This document shows positions 55,569 to 64,000 of a stretch of DNA of 64,000 nt, one piece after another. Position 1 is the stretch's first letter; each line of letters opens with the position of its first letter. The DNA is from Carettochelys insculpta (taxonomy: Eukaryota; Chordata; Testudines; Carettochelyidae). The notes under the pieces are model-generated. The model was not told where the DNA came from. It was given only the letters and a program-made list of their open reading frames with translations, and ran no database searches. The position numbers were made by a program, and so were the translations under genes. Location of the stretch: positions 17,161,001 to 17,225,000 of the forward strand of contig NC_134160.1 of the NCBI RefSeq assembly GCF_033958435.1. The letters run 5' to 3'.

Positions 55569-56553
55569 CTAGTTTAAAGCTCTCCTCGCTAAGTTTGCAA
55601 GCCTGCTTGCGAAAATGCTCCTTCCTCTCTTGGTTAGGTGGAACCCATCTCTTCCCAATAATCCTTGTGCCTGGAGCAGCATCCCATGATCCAAGAATCC
55701 AAAGCCCTCTCTCCGACACCACCTGCGTAACCATGCATTGACTTCCTCGATTCGACGGTCCCTACCTAGCCCTTTCCTTTCGACAGGAAGGATGGACGAG
55801 AACACCACTTGCAGTTCAAATTCTTTGACCCTTCTTCCCAGCGCCGCATAATCCGCAGTAACCCGCTCAAGGTCATTCTTCGCCGTATTGTTAGTTCCCA
55901 CATGCAGAAGTAGGAAGGGGTAGTGTTCCAAAGGCTTGAGCAGTTTTGTAAGGCTCTCAGTCACATCTTGAATTCGAGCTCCCAGTAAACAGCACATCTC
56001 ACGAGATTGCAGGTCCAGTCAGCAGATGGATGGTTCAGTCCCTCTTAGGAGGGAGTCCCTAACCACCACCAGCTGTCTTTTTCTTATGGGGGTAGTGGTC
56101 ATTGAACCCCCACCCCAAGACTACACATCCCATGTCCTGCAGTAGAAGCAGTTCCCTTATGATTTTTCCCCTTTGAGGCTCCTTCTAAAGCATTCACCAC
56201 CGCAGAACCAGTGGAGAGAGCCTGAAAGTGATTACTTATCTCTATATTGATGGGGGACTCATGTATCGGCCTTCTTTTTCTTCTAGAAGTTACATGCTGC
56301 CAGTTCTCTGCTTCATCCCTTACCGCCCTCCCCAGTTCTTCCACTTGCCGTGCTTGTGAGATTACATGCTCCCTTTTGTCAAGGAAATCTTCATCCTCCC
56401 TGATTGAGCACAGGGTCAACACTTGAGCCTCCAGTCCTCTAATTTTTTCTTCTAAAATGGAGACCAACTTGCACTTAGTGCAGACGAAATGCCTTCTTTC
56501 CTCAGGGAGGAAGACAAACCTGGGGTATCCCAAGCAGGTAACAGCAGTAGACC
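55569..56553 (-). pseudogene. CR1 ORF1 (zinc-binding and SGNH/esterase-like regions), broken
   Basis: The N-terminal part (56553-56099) has FVCTKCKLVSILEEKIRGLE, a cysteine pair plus coiled coil. The second part (55997-55569) resembles the esterase-like domain of CR1 ORF1: LLLHVGTNNTAKNDLERV, FSSILPVERKG and LLGRDGFHLTKRGRSIFASRL, ending in RRALN and a stop. The two parts are in different frames with a gap at 55998-56098, so at least one frameshift separates them. The GTN and DGFHL motifs correspond to SGNH blocks III and V. The true ORF1 start is not visible because the first residues of the minus-strand frame starting at 56638 come from Tx1. Confidence 0.8.
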
Positions 56554-57915
56554 TGAGAGATAGATGCCCAGATAGAGCAGTGGACCCATGCTCCACTGAA
56601 TGGCCTGAAGCGCAGTTGGGAGGGAGCTCGCCCGCCATCCATCTCTGACCACGAGGCCAGAGCTCTTGACTCAGTTGACCCAGGCGGAGGAGGCTGCTGA
56701 GTACACAGCTTGGCAGGCCTCCATCTGCCCCAGGTCCCCCAGGTCCTGGACTACGAGAAGCATGTTGTTGGCATATGCTGACACGACCAGCTGCAGCTCT
56801 GGTTCATGAAACACCAACCCCCATCAACCTCCAGCCAAGGAGACAGAGGAAGGGGCTTGATTCCCAGAGTGTACAGCTGCCCTGACAGTGGGCAGCCTTG
56901 ATGTACTCCTCTCCTGAAGGTGACCAGCTCAGTCAAGGTCCACTTGAGCCTGAACAAACATTCTGTGGAGGCATACAGCACTCAGAGAAAGCCTATGAAC
57001 TTGGGCCTGAAGCCAAAGGCCTGAAGAGTGCCCAGGAGATTCCCGTGGTCCATTCTGTCAAACGCCTTCTCCTGATCCAGGGACAGGAGGGCAAATGACA
57101 GAGCATCCCTACACCCAAGCTCCAAGAGATCCCAGACCAGGCACAAGTTATCAAAGATGGAATGGCCCAGGATGGTGTGGGTCTGGTTGGGATGGAGTAC
57201 GTCCACCAGCATGGACTACAGTCACAGGGAGATGGCTTTGGGGGTGATTTTGTAGTTTGTGTTGAGGAGCAAGATGGGAAGCCGGTTCCTGTGGTTTTGG
57301 CAGCAAGGCAAGCAAAGCTCGCCTGTAAGCCAAAGGGAGGACCCCACTTTGCAAGGACTCGGGCCAGACGCTAGCCAAGTCTGGGCCCAGGACATCCCAG
57401 AACTCACAGTAGAACTCTACACTCAGCCTGTCCATGATCAGGATCTTATAGTTGGTCATGAGACTGAGGGCTTCTGACAGCTCAGCCAGTGTGAGCAGTA
57501 GCTCCAGCCAGTCTGCATCATCCCTGCTGAGCTTCGGGAGTTCATTCCAGAGCACCCTGCAGGTGCTGGCGTCGGTCAGGTCTGGGGAGAAAAGGCTGGT
57601 GTAGAAGGCCCTGGCCCTTCCATGCATTTCCTCTGCATCCTTCAGAGGGGAGCCGTCCTCTGTTAGGAGGCAGGTGACATGCTTTTGGGCTTCCCTCCAT
57701 TTCTCCAGGGTGTAGAAGAAGCAGGAGCCATGATCCATCTCTTGAGGGAGACGTATGTGGGATCTAATGGAGACACCTAGGCCTAGCTCCTCCCACCTCT
57801 CCTGGTCCACCTTGTGGAGGGGTGGAACCTCAGGGCAGCACCCAGACAGACACCTCTCCAGTTCTAAGACCTTGGTCCTCTGTGTCGGAGGGTGGGGACC
57901 AGGACTGCAAGTCAT
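56554..57915 (-). pseudogene. Tx1 LINE ORF2, reverse transcriptase region
   Basis: The minus-strand translation shows FFYTLEKWREAQKHVTCLL, GRARAFYTSLFSPDLTDAS, CRVLWNELPKLS, LTLAELSEALSLM, LSVEFYCEFWDVLGPDLASV, ESLQSGVLPLAYRRALLALLPK, then in other frames IFDNLCLVWDLLELGCRDAL, LLSLDQEKAFDRMDHGNLL (catalytic block) and GVHQGCPLSGQLYTL, ending at YLGIYLS where the CR1 intervenes. At least four frame changes are present. The APE endonuclease domain expected at the N-terminus of ORF2 is not visible: the ORF1 end and the mid-ORF2 blocks lie next to each other near 57830-57915, suggesting an internal deletion. Confidence 0.8.
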
Positions 57916-59243
57916 GGGTCTTCTTTATCCCCCAGATGAGCACGCAGCCCTCTGTGGTGGAGGTGGAGGGCGGCTCAGCTGGGCCAGGGCACAGAGGTGT
58001 CCAGCCCAGGGGACAAGGTGGGAGCAGAGAGGCAACTTGGGGCAAAGGAATCTCCTCCTGGATCAGGCTTTTGCCCTCTCCCAGCAGCAACTGTGCCATT
58101 GTCTTCTCCTCCTGCCCATTGGGGTTAGCTGGGGGGGGTGGGGGGGCTACCCCCAGTTCCCAGGCAGAGGTGGCAGTAATGCAAAGAGGGGAGGTCGGGG
58201 CAGCTGGAACCACTGAACAGACGATGATGGCATCGCTAGTGCCGTCTTGAGCCACAGGGGAACTGGATGTCTTATTTGGCTGGGCCAAGGGACAGTACCT
58301 CTGGACATGCCCCATCACCCGGCAGAGGAAGCACCAGGGCTCCCCCATGGAGTAGCACACCCTGTAGGTGGCTCCTTGGAAGGGCACCAGGAAGGACTCT
58401 TCCAAAGCCACTCCATCACGTGCTGGCAGCAGCACTTGTATCTGTACCTGCTGGTGGAAGGATAAAACGTGACGGAAAGTGGGGTCCTTGCAGCCCACCA
58501 GGAGGGGGCTGGTGGTGGAAATGGTCCTGCCCAAGGTGGAGTGGGCATGCAGGAGGGCAGAATTTGGGAGGAAAGTGGGGACTGAGGTCGGTACCACCTG
58601 CATGATGAGGTGTTCCAGGTGCTCCAGGGGCACACAGACACCCCCATCGCTAGGCCCCTCTCCTCTGCCTCCTGGGCAGTGGCCTCCAAGGCAAGGAAGC
58701 ATACCGCCTTTCCATACATTTTTGGAGGCCACCACCCTGGCCACAGACCCCATCACCCTCACCAATACTCACATGTAAGTTTTGACGTGAGGAGAGGTGT
58801 GGATCAGGAGCCAATGAATGCGGGGTCTCCTGGTCAAGTTTGGGATGGGCCTGTGGCCACTCGAGGTGGCACCAGAGGCGGTGGTCAGGGCGGATGTTGT
58901 TGCAGCTCTCAGGGGTCGGGGGAATGGTGGCCACCAGGGTATAAGCACGGTGGGGAGGTGGATGGCACGGGGACAGAGCTGGTGGATGAGGCAGTGAGGG
59001 GAGAAGTGGCCGTGGTTGGGCTGTTGCCGCTGGGGGAGGCTTGGGTGGTATGGTCGGACCCTTGCCCTTCTTCTTCTCCTGGCCCTGTTTGCTGGCTGGG
59101 GGAGTCCCCCCCGAGGTGGAGGGGGTGTCAGTCATGGCAGCGGTGGGGTCTGGGGTGGAGGCTGGGAGGTCTGCTGCAGGGGTTTCTGGGGTGGAGGTGT
59201 AGGGGTTTTTGGGGGGGTCGGTGGGGGCAGGGGTGTCTGCCAT
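57830..59243 (-). pseudogene. Tx1 LINE ORF1, gag-like protein with CCHC knuckle
   Basis: The start is taken as MADTPAPTDPPKNP at 59243. After a P/T-rich leader and a region in another frame (MYGKAVCFLALEATAQ, 58719), the frame 58765-57830 carries VPLEHLEHL, GCKDPTFRHVLSFHQQVQIQ, FLVPFQGATYRV and the zinc knuckle CFLCRVMGHVQRYC (C-x2-C-x4-H-x4-C). Such ORF1 proteins bind the element's RNA. At least two frameshifts occur between 58650 and 58770. Confidence 0.8.
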
Positions 59244-60904
59244 CGTGGAAACATGGAGGGGATTTGTGGTATTTGAGTAGGGGGTCAGCCACTCCTCCCT
59301 GTGGGGGAGCAAGCAGAGGAGAAGTGTCTTAGGCCAGCTGGAGGGGGTGTCAGGGGAGGGGGAGGGCTCCCCACTCCTCCCTGCCTGATGGCTTGCATGG
59401 GAGCAGGGCACCGAGGAGGGGGCTGGGATTTGACAGTAGTAGGGAGGGAATCACACCTGCCTCAGGGAGGAAGGGTGGGGTGGGCGGCAGTGGTTTCTGG
59501 GGAAAGTTGGCTACTCCCCCCTGCCTAGCAGAACACAGAAGAGGAGGGGACCAAGGAAGGGCTGAGAGTGTAGAGGGGAGGGGGTTTGCTCCTCCCTGAG
59601 GGGAAGGAGGGCACTTGGTGGGCAGGCAAGGGGCAGAGGTGGGGAAGGGCGGCTGCTCCTCCCCTGCTAGGCTGGGGTGGAGGAGGAAGTGATGGTGAAA
59701 ACAGGGGAACCCAGGGAACACAAATCAGCACAGGGTGGGGGGGCTGGCTCCTTTAGCTGCCCTGGGGCGGGGGGGGTCAAATGTTGATCAAAGGGGTGCA
59801 GTGAGGGGCTAACTCAAAGGGAGCGAAGGGGTCACGAGAGCTTAGGGGAAGGGTCAGGGGAGCATGGAGTGTGGGGCTGGTGGGGGGAAGGCGCATGAGC
59901 TGGGGAACAGGAATAGGCCGAGCAGGGTCTGGGCAAGGCCGGCCTGGTAGTAGGTTCACGAAGTAGGACAACAAAGTGAGCGGAGAGGAGGGGGTGACCA
60001 GGTGCAAGAGCAGGGCAGCAAAAGCAGCTCAGGCTGGGCAGAACAAGCAGGAGCAACCCTTGGGGCTAGGGCGAGGGGCAGGGTAAGGAGCAAACTGAAC
60101 CCACCTTTGGAGCTGGGGTGGGGAATGACCAGGGGACAAGCTACCACAGGGGAGGACAAGGGGCGGGGGGCAGCCAAGTGTAGCTGAGGCTGCGGGCGGG
60201 CAAGTCCTAGGGGAAGGGAGGGGTGATCCCACAAGCGCTCGTGGGTGCCCCTCACTGTCTGCTGCAGGAGAAATAGGCCCAGGTGGAGAGGGTGTGGCAC
60301 CCAGCCAGTGAAGAGGCAGTCTGGGTGATCAGGTTGGCAGTGGTGTTGGTGGACGGGTGGCGGGGCAGTGAGGCTGGGGGGAGGGCTCCCTGCCTCTCCC
60401 CTGCCCCTCAGTAGGTAAAGGCTTTACCACCACCCCAGAAGCAGACAAACAAAGTCACTGACCCCCTCCACAGTCCAGGGATGAGGTCCTCTTCGGCCCC
60501 TCGGCTGGGGGTGCAGCTGGTGTAGTGCAGCACGGGTGGGGGACGGTGGCCGGCCAGCTGGGAGGGGACCCCAGGGCACTGCTGACAGGAGTGGTGGTGC
60601 CACTGGTGTTGATGGCAGGGTCCTCTCTGCTGTCTCTCTTGGGGTGCGGCAGCCGGCAAGCCCCCCCACCCTCCCGCCCAGAGCAGCCAGTGGCGGTGGT
60701 GTCACAGTCCAGGGAAGCGAGGCGGCAGCAAGCAGGTAACACCTTCCTCGGTGCTGGGGGCAGCGGGGGGGCAGCGGCAGTGGCAGGGCAGGGGCAGGAG
60801 GCACACCCACCCTCCTGCAGTGGGGCAGAGTGGGCACCCGCTGACCCAGAGTGGGAGGAACCCCTCCGGAAGCCCAAACCGGCCACAGTGCCAGATGAAG
60901 AAAA
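59244..60904 (-). other. Probable 5' leader of the Tx1 LINE
   Basis: G-rich on the + strand (C-rich on the element strand), with long meaningless frames such as 60424-61032 and 60525-60914. It lies between the ORF1 start and the right target duplication, so it is probably the element's promoter-containing 5' UTR. Confidence 0.5.
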
Positions 60905-61310
60905 ATTTGAATGACTGGGGCCTTCCAGTTTAGAAAAGGAGAGACTGAGGGGGATGTGACTGAGATGTATAACATCGTGACAGGTGTGGAGAAAGCGAAT
61001 AAGGAAAAGTTATTTACTTGATCCCATAACATAAGAACTCGGGGTCACCACATGAAATCAATAGGCAGCAGGCTTAAAAGTAACGAAAGGAAGTGTTTCT
61101 TCACACAGTGCAGTAGGCCTGTGGGACTAGTGGCCAGAGGATGTTGCGAAGACCAGGATTTTAACAGGGTTCAGAAAAGAACAGGATAAATTCATGGCAG
61201 TTAGTCAGGCTGGGTGGGAACGGTGTCCCTGGCCTCTGTCTGTCAGAGGCTGGAAATGGATGAGGGAGGGATCACTGGACGATTCCCTGTTCTGTTCACT
61301 CTCTGGAACT
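60905..61310 (+). mobile_element. CR1 LINE, 3' piece of the copy split by Tx1
   Basis: It begins ATTTGAATGACTGGGGCCTTCCAGTTTAGAAAAGGAGAGACTGAGGG and continues through the conserved CR1 tail (TTACTTGATCCCATAACATAAGAACTCGGGGTCACC, TTCTTCACACAG, GATGAGGGAGGGATCACTGG). It is the continuation of 50752-50940. The octamer 3' tail is not preserved. Confidence 0.8.
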
Positions 61311-62655
61311 CGGCTCTACGGAAAGCACATTCCATGGCTGTGTCTGTCAGGCCATTAGAGGGACAATAGATACCGCCCCCCCGAATCTGTACCTATCACT
61401 ATCATCTGACTGAATGCCAATTCATTTGAGCATTCACTTGCCTTCAACACTGCTTTTGGCTAAAATCCATCCCATAAAACATGTGTCCTCAGAAAACCTT
61501 TGGGTCCCCAGGTGGGAGACCTCACGCTCCACATGTCTGCCTCCCCAAAGACGTTTGTGGGCTCTAATACATTGTTTGATTGATGTTGTTTTAATGACCT
61601 ATGACAGAAAGGCCAAAGTTCAGATCTGGGTCTTTTCCTGCTCTCAGAGTTGTGCTGGAATTTACAGCTTCACTCAATGTGCAGGTGGAAGCTGCATTAG
61701 CTCATCACTTGCCCCATTATATGAATGGTGTGTTAGAGAAGTGACGCGATTATCCTGATGCACCATTTCACTGGATTAAAGCCAGTGGCTCACTGCGTCC
61801 CACCTTCTGTTTCACAGCTCTGTGCTTTGCAGCTGTAACTCCCGGGGTGTGCATCCCCCTGCGCCAAATGCAGACCTGGTTTTTTAAGAAGAAAAGGAAG
61901 CAAATCTCACCCCGCAGAACTGGGGAGGTGACAGGTGTGAACACAACCTCCAGAACCTTTGCAGTGAGAACATTGTGGGGCAGGCAGCCTCGAACGTTCC
62001 AGAGCAATGGGATGGCAGCGTGCGCTCCTCCCAGCAAAATGCATTCATGTCTGCAGACCTCTGGTCCCTCCAAGAAACAAGAGCTTTTGCTTATCAGTGG
62101 CTCAGCACCAGGGAGAGCAATGAGTGGCCCCCGTTGTACTTTAGCTCCACAGCCTGAGCGTCTGCCTTTCCAGAGTCACAGGTGCCTTTGCAGGGAAAGG
62201 CCTCAGAGAGCAACTTTTGCACACAAAAGAGACACTTTGAGAACAAAAGTTCATTTGTTTTGTAATGTAGGCCCAGAATGCAGAAGGGGAGAGACCCCAC
62301 AAAAAAGTCAGCATTTCCACTCGCTTGTCTAACTTCAGTGCTGACATAGCCAAGTAAAACTGGGTTCAAAGGTCAGAGCCTACACCTGCTGTCTCTGCTC
62401 AGGAAAGGGGATCTCTCTGCCTGTCTCCTCTCTCTATCACATTTCAAACTCTCTCATCACTCTAGGCGCCATCTCTCAGCGGGATCAAGAAGATTCACCC
62501 CATGAGACAAGAGCATCTATGAACAGATCCAAACCTTTCGCCTTTTCCTCAGACTAAACTTAGTCTAGTTTTGGGGACTGTAATGGTGTTTTGAGAAAGT
62601 TTGGCCCATTATGGAAAATTCCAATCTATCGAGACGGTAACTGCCATTGTTGTCA
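61311..62655. other. Intergenic, nothing recognised
   Basis: No gene is recognised. The 161-codon frame at 61847-62332 has no domain and no supporting splice structure. Confidence 0.5.
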
Positions 62656-62768
62656 AGTATCGGAGGGGTAGCTGTGTTAGTCTGGATCTGTAACAGCAAT
62701 GAAGGGTCCTGTGGCACCTTATAGACTAACAGAAAAGTTTTGAGCATGAGCTTTTGTGGGCACAGACT
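62656..62768 (+). repeat. One arm of the palindromic foldback family
   Basis: AGTATCGGAGGGGTAGCTGTGTTAGTCTGGATCTGTAACAGCAATGAAGGGTCCTGTGGCACC... is nearly identical to the left arm at 37449. It breaks off at CACAGACTCCC, with no second arm nearby. Confidence 0.8.
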
Positions 62769-64000
62769 CCCTTTGTTGTGTATCTGATCTTACAGAGCCC
62801 AGGCAATGGTATGTCTCTGGCACTGGCTATCCTGTGAGTTCTGCATAGCAGGGATCTTGTCTTTGCTCTGTTTGTAAATCAGCCAGTATGCTGTTGGTGG
62901 CATGTAATCGTAATGCTGGTTGAACTCGAAGCCCTATACAAACCATAGATATAGCAGGTATCACTGCACCTGTGCTGAAATGCAGCCTTCTCTGGGGAGG
63001 GAGAAGGCAGCTGTTGAATCCCCTGCAGCAGCAGTGCACAAGACTGTAGGGCAGAAGGTGAAGACGCACATGGCATCCAGCTGAGACTGAAGCGGGGGAA
63101 TTCTGGTTGGTGGAACATGGGACCATGATGAGAGCGGGGGTTTCTAAAGGGCTCAGCTCCCATTTAGGCCCTGAGTAAGAGGCCAAATTGTCAAGCATCC
63201 ACCCTCAACAGCTCCCCTTGAGACATTTATAGATTGATTTCCTAACATATTCAGTATGCAACATGCTAAGCATGGCTCAAAGTCTGTCCCATAAAGACCA
63301 GAATTAGGGTATAGACAATACAATTGATCACTGTGAGGTGGAGAGCTACTATTGGGGTTGTTATTGTAATCTGGAGACTGATTCGACAATGGAGACACAG
63401 AGAGAGATGTAAATCCTATAGGAACAGAAGCCAGGGCTATCTCCTCACTATGTGTTAAGCATGTGAACATCCTCCTCATCCAGCTCTGTTACACTGGACC
63501 CCATCACCCTCTTTGCTGACGCTAGTCTTTAGACAGAGGGGTCCTAGTGCAATTAATTCCTAGTGAAATTAAAATCTTCTCTGAGGAGCCCCATGACTTT
63601 TTTGCCCAGCTTTGTCCATAACAGGTCTCTGTCTCTGCCAATCCCCAGGCCCTGCTGAACTTTGTTAAGTTAGAGCCCTGGGGAACCCGTGTTCTTCCAG
63701 GTGAGCGCAGCACTCTGTGGGTAATACATTATCTCAGTTTCACATTGTTCTCATACTTTGCTGCTATGCATTTTCCAGCAAGCTGATTATGTCATTCATT
63801 AACCTCCCAGGTCTCCTTTATTTTCTTTATGCAATGAGCTGGCTTTTGTTAGTCCAGCACGTTCATATTTTGGTTGCACAGCGAGAACAAAGAGCCTCTG
63901 CTAATTCCTTTCTGCTTAGTCACACTGTAGTCACGTAGACGGCTGGCTGTTACCAAAATTGGTACAGCAAGTTGCCAACCGCAAGCCTCCAGCCTAGCTG
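62769..64000. other. Intergenic, nothing recognised
   Basis: No gene or repeat family is recognised to the end of the window. Confidence 0.5.

Larger units (their letters stand above)
52621..56553 (-). mobile_element. Nearly full-length CR1 LINE nested in Tx1 ORF2
   Basis: About 3.9 kb. On the minus strand it begins within ORF1 and ends in CCAGCTCTATTGTTCTATGATTCTATGATTCT, the CR1 3' end with ATTCTATG repeats (52621-52650). It carries ORF1 with a zinc-binding and an esterase part, and ORF2 with endonuclease and reverse transcriptase. The Tx1 target reads YLGIYLS / ATCPFPPENWQ across the insertion, so both limits are known within a few bases. No long target duplication is seen, as is usual for CR1. 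Stops and frameshifts are few, so it is younger than the host Tx1. Confidence 0.85.
50941..60904 (-). mobile_element. Tx1-type L1 LINE (minus strand) containing a nested CR1
   Basis: The 9-bp duplication ATTTGAATG flanks the block (50932-50940, 60905-60913). Without the nested CR1 the element is about 6.0 kb. From its 5' end at 60904 it has a G-rich leader, ORF1 (59243 to about 57830), the reverse transcriptase part of ORF2 (about 57915 to 56554), the CR1 insertion, the rest of ORF2 (52620 to about 51080) and a 3' UTR to 50941. Many frameshifts and stops make it inactive. Confidence 0.8.

Noticed and set aside
56554..56638. N-terminus of the minus-strand frame starting at 56638 as part of CR1 ORF1
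   Set aside because: These codons lie in Tx1 sequence read in another frame; the CR1 begins only at about 56553.
59244..61032. Several long G- and P-rich frames on both strands
   Set aside because: They lie in the GC-skewed leader of the Tx1 LINE and show no conserved motif.
61847..62332. 161-codon + strand open frame as a small gene
   Set aside because: No domain, no signal peptide, no endothelin-like cysteine pattern on inspection, and an overlapping minus-strand frame of similar quality.

Overview
The window is vertebrate nuclear DNA, most likely from a turtle. It has spliced exons with GT/AG borders, very low coding density, CR1 LINEs ending in the 8-bp ATTCTATG/TTCTTATG tail, a Tx1-type L1 LINE and many short palindromic elements with the GTAGCCGTGTTAGTCTG terminus, a mixture familiar from turtles and crocodilians. 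The species is an inference from repeat content only.

Host gene (about 1-18345, + strand). The only host gene I can support is the 3' end of a ZAS-family zinc-finger transcription factor (HIVEP/Schnurri), more likely HIVEP3 than HIVEP1 or HIVEP2. The window opens in an intron. It contains the penultimate exon (6257-7314: acidic stretch plus an S-P-x-R/K array), a phase-0 intron of 4.7 kb, the last exon (coding 12023-12919) and about 5.4 kb of probable 3' UTR ending near the AATAAA at 18322. Introns and UTR carry several non-autonomous DNA transposons.

Rest of the window (18346-64000). I see no further host gene. It is a mosaic of transposable elements: (a) a complete 4.6-kb PIF/Harbinger element (27001-31609, 3-bp AGT target duplication) with convergent Myb/SANT-like and DDE transposase genes, both decayed, and an LTR-like insertion in an intron of the Myb-like gene; (b) two short internally deleted relatives of it (2765-3475, 40331-41012); (c) a palindromic foldback element split by a 5'-truncated LINE (37449-39442); (d) a three-level nest in which a + strand CR1 (50752-50940 and 60905-61310) is split by a Tx1 LINE on the minus strand (50941-60904, 9-bp target duplication ATTTGAATG), itself split by a nearly full-length minus-strand CR1 (about 52621-56553); (e) a CR1 3' portion at 23645-24895, smaller CR1 tails, and MITEs of hAT-, mariner- and Harbinger-like type. 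Every retrotransposon or transposon reading frame I checked has at least one break, so these are fossils or nearly so.

I found no new defence, biosynthetic or signalling system. The most informative items are the Harbinger element with its deletion derivatives and the two nested-insertion structures, which give a relative order of transposition events.
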